This document shows, piece by piece, positions 1-5,335 of a DNA stretch of 7,764 nt. Numbering within the stretch: position 1 is the stretch's first letter; each line of letters begins with the position of its first letter. The stretch covers positions 1-7,764 of the forward strand of contig NZ_LNUA01000068.1 of assembly GCF_009764355.1 (NCBI RefSeq), written 5' to 3'. Under the pieces are notes generated by a model. The model was not told the origin of the DNA and searched no databases. It saw only the letters and a list, made by a program, of their open reading frames with translations. The DNA is from Companilactobacillus bobalius. GTDB taxonomy: Bacteria; Bacillota; Bacilli; Lactobacillales; Lactobacillaceae. A program made the position numbers and the translations under genes.

Positions 1-663
1 GCTCACGAATTTAAACTAGCTACTAAATCTATTTATAATTGGCTAAATCAGGGGAGAATTGATTTCTCCTTGAATGATCTACCTGAACATGGCGTACGCC
101 AACGGCGTAACGTTGACCAACGATCCAAATATAATCAATCTTTGGGGCGATCAATTGAACAGCGTCCCATGATGATTAATCAACGTAATCGCATCGGCGA
201 TTTTGAACTAGATACAGTCGTTGGTCCTCGTGGGTATAGTAAGGCAGTTTTATTAACTTTAATCGATCGAAAATCACGGTTCCTTTGGGCATACCGGTTA
301 AAAGATCGGACGACAGTGACTGTTAATGAAGCACTAACTAAGTTCCTAACCACTTTTAATGGTCCGGTGCACAGCTTTACTGTGGACCGTGGCACTGAGT
401 TTAGTGGGCTAGTATCACTTGAATCACAATATGGTATTAAGACCTATTACTGCCATGCTTATACGCCAGCCGAACGTGGTAGTAATGAACGCTTTAATCG
501 GAATTTACGTTATTTTTATCCTAAAGGGACTCGTTTTGAACACATTAGTGCTCAAGATTTAACGACGACGTTACTCCAAATTAACCAGCGACCGCTTAAA
601 ATACTCGACTGGCAAACACCGTATCAGGTTATGCTGACAAATTTGTCCAAAAATTCGGATTAA
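1..663 (+). CDS. IS30-family DDE transposase, 5'-truncated by window edge
   Basis: The frame is open from base 1, so the gene starts outside the window; 220 codons are visible. Proteins of this family cut and join IS ends through a DDE catalytic triad. The visible part holds the end of the N-terminal DNA-binding region (SIYNWLNQG) and then the catalytic core: first Asp in FELDTVVG (visible residue 71), second Asp in FTVDRGTEF (129), and Glu in ERGSNERFN (163). The D-to-E spacing of 33 residues is typical of IS30 transposases. The end INQRPLKIL plus a short tail is also typical. The catalytic residues are intact and there is no frameshift in the visible part, so the gene may be functional if its 5' end is intact. 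A TTG at 70 is only an internal codon, not the start. Confidence 0.93.
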   Translation, partial: AHEFKLATKSIYNWLNQGRIDFSLNDLPEHGVRQRRNVDQRSKYNQSLGRSIEQRPMMINQRNRIGDFELDTVVGPRGYSKAVLLTLIDRKSRFLWAYRLKDRTTVTVNEALTKFLTTFNGPVHSFTVDRGTEFSGLVSLESQYGIKTYYCHAYTPAERGSNERFNRNLRYFYPKGTRFEHISAQDLTTTLLQINQRPLKILDWQTPYQVMLTNLSKNSD

Positions 664-677
664 ATTTGCAATCTACC
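1..677 (+). mobile_element. IS30-family element, right-hand part only
   Basis: The element begins before the window. Its right end is placed at about 677 by aligning the sequence after the transposase stop with the right end of the second IS30-family element here (5309-5335). Both read TTCGGATTAAA, then a diverged stretch, and both end in CC (AATCTACC here, AATTTGCC there). The left inverted repeat and target duplication cannot be seen. The transposase is clearly diverged from that of the second element, so this is a different IS and not a second copy. The exact terminus could be off by a few bases. Confidence 0.8.
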
Positions 678-704
678 TATAGTTTAATCTATGGAATCAG
701 AAAA

Positions 705-812
705 AGTATACTAGTGGAAAAGTATATTTAGCGACTAGTATACTTTTTAAAATGCTTGTTTATCAGTGATTATAGGCCAATTATCATAAGTATACTTTTG
801 CACTAGTATACT
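705..812. repeat. AGTATACT repeat cluster downstream of the parA operon
   Basis: Exact copies of the 8-bp palindrome AGTATACT lie at 705-712, 737-744, 789-796 and 805-812, with a one-mismatch copy AGTATATT at 721-728. Spacing is exactly 16 bp within the two groups (705/721/737 and 789/805), about one and a half helical turns. The last copy touches the stop codon of the small RHH gene. The same motif recurs upstream of parA. The cluster is probably the binding array (centromere, parS) for the RHH protein; this is inferred from position and repetition, as in other plasmid partition loci. Confidence 0.75.
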
Positions 813-1093
813 TATGACTGTTTTCTCTGATAAATGCTGTCGAAGATTTCTCTCTCTCTATCTGAAAGCGTGTTTTGCTTATATGCCTCAACAGCACTTT
901 CTACAAGTTCATACATTTTCACGTCTTTAATGTAAGCTAGACTCTTTATCGTGTCAAAAACAGGTGGATCGACCCTTAGGCTTTTTCTGTCCGCTGCGGA
1001 GTATTTAGTAGTTTTTTGTTCATCTCTGGAATCATCGACTGTTTTTTTTATGTTCACTTCGAAGTGATCAGCATCTTTTTTAATCAAGGCCAT
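812..1093 (-). CDS. Ribbon-helix-helix ParB/ParG-like partition protein
   Basis: A protein of 93 residues, second gene of the partition operon. Such small partners bind the plasmid centromere, stimulate the ParA ATPase and repress the operon promoter. An N-terminal charged, probably flexible tail (residues 1-35) precedes a ribbon-helix-helix pattern: a short strand KSLRVDPPV (about 37-45), helix A FDTIKSLAYIKDV (46-58) and helix B KMYELVESAVEAYK (59-72), then a charged C-terminal helix. The ATG at 1091-1093 is chosen because AAGGAGAT lies just upstream; an in-frame GTG six bases earlier sits too close to that site. The start overlaps the end of parA by 14 bp, so the two genes are probably translationally coupled. 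I do not recognise an exact family name; the layout resembles pAD1 RepC or omega of pSM19035, but similarity to those is by architecture only. Confidence 0.75.
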   Translation of the reverse strand: MALIKKDADHFEVNIKKTVDDSRDEQKTTKYSAADRKSLRVDPPVFDTIKSLAYIKDVKMYELVESAVEAYKQNTLSDREREIFDSIYQRKQS

Positions 1094-1979
1094 CAGCACT
1101 TATCTCCTTTCCAAGTGGTGTTAGTTTTTTGCCATTGAGATATTTTGGCGTGTAGACATAATCGTCAGCAATATCTCCTTTACTTTCGAATTGGTCTATT
1201 CTTTCCATTAATTCCGCGTAAAGATCGGAAAAGAGTGCGAACATAGCACGATCGTGGTAGTCTTCAAACTGAACTCCGTATTCACCATAATTTTCAAGGC
1301 GTAAGTGACTTTTGATAATGGCATTGAATATATTCTGTTTACCAAAATATTTAACGGTCTTATCAACAATGAGCTGTTCAACCGTGTGAGTTTTGTCAAG
1401 CATGACTAACAGTATTCCCGCGACCTGAACATTAATCTCGTCGCTGAAGTCATCGTATAGAGTTTGAAGATAAGTGTTGGTTAGTTCCTTTGAACCCTCA
1501 AATGCGAATCTCTTGGTTTCTTGCACAACAATTACATAGTCAGTTGCAACCATTATGTTGTCGACTTTTATATCTGTTGCTGGTGGAGTGTCTATAAAAA
1601 TAAAGTCATAGTCGTCTTTGATTTTATCTAGTAATTTTTTGAAGTAAAAGGTTCGTTCGTGGACACCCTTTATATGGTCGGCTACCCATGTGCCCCAGTT
1701 TCGAAAATCAGAATCTCCTGCAATGGCATCTAGATTTTCTGTTAGATGCGTGATTCCCTTACTTAGATCCTTATCATTTAAGCATCTTGTTATAGAAGCG
1801 GGCCAATTTGATTTATTAAAGGTCATACCGAGCATGAATGTACTGTTTGCTTGGAGATCCATATCAATATGTAAAACCTTTTTATGGAAAACGGTGGCAA
1901 GAGTGATTGCGAACATCACATTATTGGTCGTCTTGCCAACGCCCCCTTTTTGGTTGCTTAAAGCGATTACGTACGTCAT
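1080..1979 (-). CDS. parA: ParA-family partition ATPase
   Basis: A protein of 299 residues with the deviant Walker A box KGGVGKTT (residues 11-18), the A' region HIDMDLQANST (38-46) and the Walker B segment FIFIDTPP (127-133). These define the ParA/Soj/MinD ATPases that bind the nucleoid and move plasmid copies apart. There is no N-terminal helix-turn-helix before the Walker box, so DNA-site recognition is left to the small RHH partner encoded next. The start at 1979 gives the usual ParA N-terminus (MTYVIALSNQKGG). A longer frame to 2048 is excluded because it would begin inside the promoter; an ATG at 1997 remains possible, since the ribosome site before 1979 (AGAGAAGTG) is only fair. Size and layout resemble pAD1 RepB and pSM19035 delta. 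Expression is probably repressed through AGTATACT sites over its promoter. Confidence 0.93.
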   Translation of the reverse strand: MTYVIALSNQKGGVGKTTNNVMFAITLATVFHKKVLHIDMDLQANSTFMLGMTFNKSNWPASITRCLNDKDLSKGITHLTENLDAIAGDSDFRNWGTWVADHIKGVHERTFYFKKLLDKIKDDYDFIFIDTPPATDIKVDNIMVATDYVIVVQETKRFAFEGSKELTNTYLQTLYDDFSDEINVQVAGILLVMLDKTHTVEQLIVDKTVKYFGKQNIFNAIIKSHLRLENYGEYGVQFEDYHDRAMFALFSDLYAELMERIDQFESKGDIADDYVYTPKYLNGKKLTPLGKEISADGLD

Positions 1980-1998
1980 TGATAACACTTCTCTCATA

Positions 1999-2163
1999 AG
2001 TATACTTCTGCTACAAATATAGTATACCATATTGAAACCTGAAATCAAGCTTTTTTATCAAAAGTATACTAATATAAAAGTATACTAATATACTCTTATA
2101 CTTTTACATTAGTATACTCGTGGATTTGTGGATTAATATACTAAAAAACATCAAAAGTATACT
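1999..2163. repeat. AGTATACT repeat cluster upstream of parA
   Basis: Exact copies of AGTATACT lie at 1999-2006, 2063-2070, 2079-2086, 2111-2118 and 2156-2163. Degenerate copies lie at 2021-2028 (AGTATACC), 2095-2102 (CTTATACT) and 2135-2142 (AATATACT). The copies at 2063, 2079, 2095 and 2111 keep an exact 16-bp period, and other gaps are near whole helical turns (22, 42, 21). With the cluster at 705-812, the partition operon is bracketed by the same motif. Interpreted as operator plus centromere sites for the RHH protein. Confidence 0.78.
2021..2048 (-). promoter_or_regulatory. parA promoter with an operator copy in its -10 box
   Basis: On the minus strand, TTGATT (2043-2048) and an extended -10 TGG-TATACT (2021-2026 for the hexamer) are separated by 16 bp. 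The -10 hexamer is part of the repeat copy at 2021-2028 (GGTATACT on this strand), and another exact copy at 1999-2006 lies in the 5' leader. RHH protein bound there would block RNA polymerase, which suggests autorepression. Predicted transcription start is near 2014, giving a leader of about 35 nt. Confidence 0.7.
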
Positions 2164-2175
2164 TTTGATGTTTTT
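2144..2175. other. 32-bp perfect palindrome centred on AGTATACT
   Basis: Sixteen bases on each side of the 2159/2160 centre are exactly complementary. The palindrome is A-rich on the left and T-rich on the right, with ACATCAAAAG and CTTTTGATGT arms around TATA. It ends the upstream repeat cluster and lies directly before the predicted repE leader promoter. In RNA it would form a stem of up to 14 bp followed by a T-rich stretch, so it could act as a bidirectional terminator insulating the two operons. Alternatively it is the strongest partition-protein site. Both roles are inference. Confidence 0.6.
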
Positions 2176-2176
2176 G

Positions 2177-2205
2177 TTTACATTTTCTTTGTTATGGTGT
2201 ATGGT
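2177..2205 (+). promoter_or_regulatory. Candidate promoter of the repE leader RNA
   Basis: TTTACA (2177-2182) and TATGGT (2200-2205) are 17 bp apart. This is the best promoter-like pair upstream of the terminator at 2486-2518. It would give a leader of nearly 400 nt before repE, similar in style to the long leaders of pIP501 and pAMbeta1. The -10 box is only fair. Confidence 0.35.
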
Positions 2206-2485
2206 TACCTTAAATAAAAGAAAAGCGCCACCCAACGGCAATTGGGAAGCACTCGACAAAAAAATCTTTTTCATTCAACTAAAGAGATTATACCAGCAAA
2301 ATGGTAAGATGTCGAGAATGGTGTGATTTCAAAACGGTAGGGGACAAGCTGCCGGGTAAAAACAAAGGGGACACGTGTGGTGAGCGACTTCTGTGCAAAT
2401 TCACTGGATCTAGTTAATTAGATCCGTAGGCGGTAATTTAAAAATTTAAAAGTTTATTCGGGGGTAGTCGGACTACGTCCACCTT

Positions 2486-2518
2486 AAGCAACTTGGCATA
2501 ACGCTAAGTTGCTTTTTT
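2486..2518 (+). terminator. Intrinsic terminator / attenuator before repE
   Basis: Left arm AAGCAACTT (2486-2494) and right arm AAGTTGCTT (2506-2514) form a perfect 9-bp stem with an 11-nt loop, running into six T residues (2513-2518). It lies about 80 bp before repE and after the likely leader promoter, so transcription must pass it to reach repE. That position fits an attenuator better than an end-of-gene terminator. Confidence 0.8.
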
Positions 2519-2577
2519 GTCTGCGCTTTTTCGGTTTCTATGTCATTTCTATTAAGCTAACTTAGGTGTTTATTTTG

Positions 2578-2595
2578 AAAGGAGGTGAGCTCACC
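2578..2595 (+). promoter_or_regulatory. repE ribosome binding site overlapped by a palindrome
   Basis: AAAGGAGG (2578-2585) is a near-perfect Shine-Dalgarno sequence, 10 nt before the ATG at 2596. It fixes the start there and argues against an in-frame GTG at 2566. The last bases of the site are part of a perfect 12-bp palindrome, GGTGAGCTCACC (2584-2595), that runs up to the start codon. It might tune translation or bind a protein. Confidence 0.75.
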
Positions 2596-4119
2596 ATGTA
2601 CGATTTAAAGACGGTTCAGACTGCACAAAAGCTGGTATTACACGATTCATTACATACCTATAAAGTTAAAAATAGTCGTTCTAATATTGCCGGACAAGTG
2701 ATGGAAACTCCTACAAAAAAAGGGGCCATTGCGCTCTTCAGCAGTAAAGATTCAATGCAAAAAGCACATGGTGTGGTTATCACCTCTTTTGAAGCACTTG
2801 ACGCCATCGCCGATCGTATGACTCACTGGACGCCCAATACATTCAGCTGGCTTGGCTATACGCAAAATCGGTCGAGTGTTCGGGGACACCGGGAAGCTAA
2901 CTTAGCTCAGATTAATACCTTGGTCGTTGATATTGATTTTGCCGACGCACAAGAACGAGACGCGCGTGAGCAAGAGGTCTTGGGGGCCGTAACCGTTGCT
3001 GACTTATTCATTCCCACGATGATTTTGCGGACTACGAAGGGATTCCATATCTACTACGTTTTTGATCAGCCTATGTTTTTGCGGAAAACACGCGGTCAGT
3101 TTCCAGTCTTAAAAGCAGCCCAAAAAATGTCGAGTTTTGTGCGGCAATGGATTCAAAAACGAGTGGCAGGGGTCGATGTCGGCTGCAATAACTTTGGAAT
3201 TTTTCGAATTCCCCGGCAAGACAATCTAGTCTTTTTTGATGCACATATGTTGGTCCAGGTGAGCGCTCTGATGAAGTGGTCACAATATTATGCTGCCCAA
3301 GTTCCGGTTACGAAGCCGGATAAACGACAGGTGATTTCTCTAGCCCCAGATGAAGGTCGGCAGGTTGACCAAGCTTGGTTTAAAGCCTTATTGAAAGTGA
3401 CAACAGTCAAATCAGGTCAAGGTTTAGCCCGTCACAACACGGTTTTGACGTTAGCTTTAGCGATGTATCAGTCAAAAATCTCGCAACAACGTGCGAGAGA
3501 CGTGCTTGACGTCTTCAATTCAAATCTACATGATCCGTTGGCCGATCGCGAAGTTGTACAGTGCGTGAGAGACGCCTATTCAGGTAACTATCGGGGGGCA
3601 GCACTGAGTTATGTTCAAGGACTATTGGATCAATGGGTGCCTAATTTTTCAGGTAAAGTTGTTGCTGGGATTGGCTGGCATAAATTTGCTAAGCCGCGTG
3701 CCGAACGACAATACAGTCATGCCCACGAATGGCGTAACGATGTGCTTGCATTGATTAATCGAATGGGTGGTTCTGCCGCTTCGGTTGCCATGTCAACGCG
3801 TCAAATTCAAGCTGAATTAGGGATTTCTCCGGCGAGTTTGAATCGGGTTATGAAGCAACTACAAGCAACTTCGCAATTGAAGCGGGTGCAGCGTGGTAAC
3901 CAGCCAACTTTATTGACGACGGTGACCATGTTATTTAAGTCGGCTATGGTGAGCCGTCAGGCTCAAAGTAAAGCGTGGACAGGGTATTTAACGACACTAA
4001 TGCCAACTGTAAGCAAAAATGTTTATGAGCCAACAGTTGGTACTTTAACTGAGATACAAGCGGTGAGTGGTGATTCAGAGCCACCGTGGGGAATGGAGAC
4101 GAGAAGAAGAACGGGGTGA
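2596..4119 (+). CDS. repE: RepE-type (Inc18/pAMbeta1-like) replication initiator
   Basis: A protein of 507 residues that strongly resembles, from memory, RepE/RepR/RepS of pAMbeta1, pIP501 and pSM19035 (about 500 residues). Matching landmarks include HDSLHTYKVKNS near residue 16, MTHWTPN (75-81), GHREANLAQINT (97-108) and NNFGIFRIPRQDN (198-210). These proteins bind and melt the origin just downstream of the gene and start Pol I-dependent theta replication. The N-terminal half shows primase-polymerase-like signatures (VVDIDF around 110-115, KGFHIYYVF at 148-156), which is my inference. A PriCT-like segment follows at about 276-330 (HNTVLTLALAMYQ ... PLADREVVQCVRDAY), then a winged-helix-like segment at about 398-432 (STRQIQAELGISPASLNRVMKQL). 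The frame is intact and full length. Control is probably through the attenuated leader upstream. Confidence 0.9.
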   Translation: MYDLKTVQTAQKLVLHDSLHTYKVKNSRSNIAGQVMETPTKKGAIALFSSKDSMQKAHGVVITSFEALDAIADRMTHWTPNTFSWLGYTQNRSSVRGHREANLAQINTLVVDIDFADAQERDAREQEVLGAVTVADLFIPTMILRTTKGFHIYYVFDQPMFLRKTRGQFPVLKAAQKMSSFVRQWIQKRVAGVDVGCNNFGIFRIPRQDNLVFFDAHMLVQVSALMKWSQYYAAQVPVTKPDKRQVISLAPDEGRQVDQAWFKALLKVTTVKSGQGLARHNTVLTLALAMYQSKISQQRARDVLDVFNSNLHDPLADREVVQCVRDAYSGNYRGAALSYVQGLLDQWVPNFSGKVVAGIGWHKFAKPRAERQYSHAHEWRNDVLALINRMGGSAASVAMSTRQIQAELGISPASLNRVMKQLQATSQLKRVQRGNQPTLLTTVTMLFKSAMVSRQAQSKAWTGYLTTLMPTVSKNVYEPTVGTLTEIQAVSGDSEPPWGMETRRRTG

Positions 4120-4223
4120 AAAGTGCTGCTATCAATTGCCATAGGTATATATCTAGAATAGGCTTGTTGCTGTGTGAGGGTATTGTTAGTTTGGTGGTTT
4201 GTTGGGGAACTCACAAAAATATC
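4120..4223 (+). other. Expected location of the RepE origin
   Basis: In pAMbeta1 and pIP501 the replication origin lies immediately downstream of the rep gene. This gene-free stretch occupies that position. It contains an AT-rich segment (GGTATATATCTAGAATA) and a G/T-rich run, with TGTGAG and CTCACA as possible distant inverted arms. No clear iterons are visible. The assignment rests on family knowledge and position only. Confidence 0.35.
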
Positions 4224-4252
4224 TTGGCAAACTTTAGGAAGTGCGGTAAACT
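4224..4252 (+). promoter_or_regulatory. Promoter next to a LexA box, now without its own gene
   Basis: TTGGCA (4224-4229) and TAAACT (4247-4252) are separated by 17 bp. Transcription would start near 4259 and run through the LexA-type box at 4267-4280 into the insertion sequence at 4303. No reading frame of its own follows before the IS, so the original target gene appears to have been removed or displaced. Confidence 0.5.
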
Positions 4253-4266
4253 ATAGTCAGTCAAAG

Positions 4267-4280
4267 GGAACATATGTTCC
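4267..4280. promoter_or_regulatory. LexA (SOS) box
   Basis: GGAACATATGTTCC is a perfect 14-bp palindrome containing GAACATATGTTC, an ideal match to the Gram-positive LexA/DinR consensus GAACRNRYGTTC. It sits 15 to 28 bp after a promoter -10 box, a normal place for repression. LexA sites like this commonly control Y-family polymerase (umuC/impB-like) or other damage-response genes on lactobacillar plasmids; no such gene remains in the window. Confidence 0.75.
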
Positions 4281-4332
4281 TGATGTGGCCAACTTAATAG
4301 TTGGCAAATTCTATAATTAATCTGAACAGAAA

Positions 4333-4361
4333 TTAAAAAGCCCAAAGCAATCACTTACAAT
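4333..4361 (+). promoter_or_regulatory. Candidate transposase promoter
   Basis: TTAAAA (4333-4338) and TACAAT (4356-4361) are spaced by 17 bp, inside the IS. Transcripts would begin near 4368, downstream of the left arm of the foldback structure at 4341-4355. Each hexamer has modest similarity to consensus. Confidence 0.45.
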
Positions 4362-4405
4362 GGTAGTAGCTAATTCCAACCAATATAGGGAGTGATTACT
4401 TTGGG
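4341..4405 (+). promoter_or_regulatory. Foldback structure covering the transposase start codon
   Basis: CCCAAAGCAATCACT (4341-4355) and AGTGATTACTTTGGG (4391-4405) are complementary at 14 of 15 positions. The right arm contains the TTG start codon (4401-4403) and touches the ribosome binding site. RNA that starts outside the IS would contain both arms and hide the start; RNA from the internal promoter would lack the left arm. This resembles the protection against read-through expression known in IS10 and IS50. Confidence 0.6.
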
Positions 4406-5321
4406 TACATCTACTTTATCACGTTTTCAACGTGGCGCACTAGCACAACTGGTCAATGAGGGGAATAAATCTTACCAAGTAATGGCTGACGCCTTAGGCG
4501 TCGCCAAAGCTACGATTAGCTATGAGTTGGACCGGGTTAAACCTTATGATCCAGAATTAGCTCAGCAAGATGCAGATCGCAAAAGGCGGAATTGCGGTCG
4601 TCGTTCGATGCTGACGGCAGCATTAGCGACTTTAATTACCAATCACTTACGATTAACCTGGTCACCAGAAACCATTGCGGCCGCTTATAACTTGAGCACT
4701 GCGTCAATTTATAATTGGCTTAATCGTGGCTGGCTCCCCTTCAAATTGACTGATCTACCCAATCGGAATGTCCGCCAGCACCGAGTGAGCGAAAATCGTG
4801 GGAAATTTACAAGTGGGACTTTCATCGAACAACGGCCAACAACTGTTAATCAACGGTTAGCTTTTGGTCATTGGGAAGTAGATACGGTGCTTTCTAGTCG
4901 AAGTGAGTTACGATCATGTCTGGTTACATTCGTAGAACGTAAGACTCGACTTCTATGGGCCATCAAAGCCCCTAATAGAACGGCTAAGGCTCTAAACACC
5001 GCCTTTGGCAAGTTTATGGGGGCCTTCGGTCCCCAAGCAAAATCCATTACTGTTGATCATGGTAAAGAGTTTGCCAATTATCAGGCCTTAGAACAGGATT
5101 ATCAGATCAAAGTTTATTTTTGCCATCCATATTCACCATGGGAGCGAGGTTCCAATGAATATTTTAATAGACGGTTACGCTGGTTCTTCCCGAAAAAGAC
5201 CAATTTTAGCCAAGTAACGACTGATGAGATCCTAGCAGCACTTGAACTAATTAATCAACGACCATTAAAAATACATCATCAACAGACTGCCATTGAAAGA
5301 TTCCGGGCTTGTTCGGATTAA
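4401..5321 (+). CDS. IS30-family DDE transposase (ISLpl1-like)
   Basis: A protein of 306 residues, complete. It opens MGTSTLSRFQRGALAQLVNE and has an N-terminal helix-turn-helix (MADALGVAKATISYELDR, about 28-45) that recognises the inverted repeats, a second helical region ending SIYNWLNRG (102-110), and a DDE core: D161 in HWEVDTV, D219 in ITVDHGKEF and E253 in ERGSNEYFN, with the 33-residue D-to-E spacing of IS30 enzymes. TTG at 4401 is chosen because GGGAG (4388-4392) lies 8 nt before it and the protein then begins like known relatives; a GTG at 4392 overlaps that binding site. The catalytic residues are intact. The gene fills nearly all of its IS. It is clearly diverged from the transposase at 1-663. 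Confidence 0.93.
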   Translation: MGTSTLSRFQRGALAQLVNEGNKSYQVMADALGVAKATISYELDRVKPYDPELAQQDADRKRRNCGRRSMLTAALATLITNHLRLTWSPETIAAAYNLSTASIYNWLNRGWLPFKLTDLPNRNVRQHRVSENRGKFTSGTFIEQRPTTVNQRLAFGHWEVDTVLSSRSELRSCLVTFVERKTRLLWAIKAPNRTAKALNTAFGKFMGAFGPQAKSITVDHGKEFANYQALEQDYQIKVYFCHPYSPWERGSNEYFNRRLRWFFPKKTNFSQVTTDEILAALELINQRPLKIHHQQTAIERFRACSD

Positions 5322-5335
5322 ACTTGTAATTTGCC

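Larger units (their letters stand above)
2206..2595 (+). promoter_or_regulatory. Structured repE leader, probable copy-control region
   Basis: No convincing gene lies here. The stretch has several RNA-fold signals: a perfect 7-bp stem with a 6-nt loop at 2406-2425 (GGATCTA / TAGATCC), a self-complementary GTAGTCGGACTAC just after a G-run at about 2460, an intrinsic terminator at 2486-2518, and two direct GGGGACA copies at 2340 and 2367. CAAGCTGC (2345-2352) can pair with 7 of 8 bases of the terminator's left arm at 2488-2495, a candidate anti-terminator. In pIP501/pAMbeta1 relatives an antisense RNA controls copy number by promoting attenuation in such a leader. I could not find a convincing antisense promoter on the minus strand, and no copR-like repressor gene is present next to it. 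Confidence 0.5.
4303..5335 (+). mobile_element. Complete IS30-family element, ISLpl1-like
   Basis: About 1.03 kb with one transposase gene. Terminal inverted repeats are visible: the left end starts GGCAAATT (4303-4310) and the right end finishes AATTTGCC (5328-5335). Over 27 bases (4303-4329 versus the complement of 5309-5335) about 20 match, including TTAATC and GAACA. TT lies on both sides, a possible 2-bp target duplication, but two bases prove little. The left flank is an SOS-type promoter and the right flank is the middle of a repA gene, so the two sides were not one continuous gene before insertion. The ISLpl1 name is from memory of the protein; a database match would settle it. Confidence 0.85.

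Noticed and set aside
180..395. 71-codon minus-strand frame
   Set aside because: It lies wholly inside the transposase gene on the opposite strand and shows no independent signals.
1690..2022. 110-codon plus-strand frame
   Set aside because: It is antisense to the start of parA and across its promoter, without a ribosome site or any family pattern; a shadow of a real gene.
1999..2163. CRISPR-like array of short repeats
   Set aside because: The unit is an 8-bp palindrome with 8-bp gaps, far shorter than CRISPR repeats and spacers, and no cas gene is present.
2120..2326. 68-codon plus-strand frame with a hydrophobic start
   Set aside because: It begins with TTG inside the repeat cluster, has no ribosome binding site, and spans the 32-bp palindrome and the leader promoter. 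The hydrophobic look comes from T-rich DNA.
3944..4214. Two minus-strand frames of 63 codons at the end of repE
   Set aside because: They overlap the repE 3' end and the expected origin, lack ribosome sites, and resemble nothing I know.
4288..4305. Perfect stem GCCAACT / AGTTGGC straddling the left IS end
   Set aside because: Half of it lies in flanking DNA and half in the IS, so it was probably created by the insertion. It has no T-run, so it is not a terminator.
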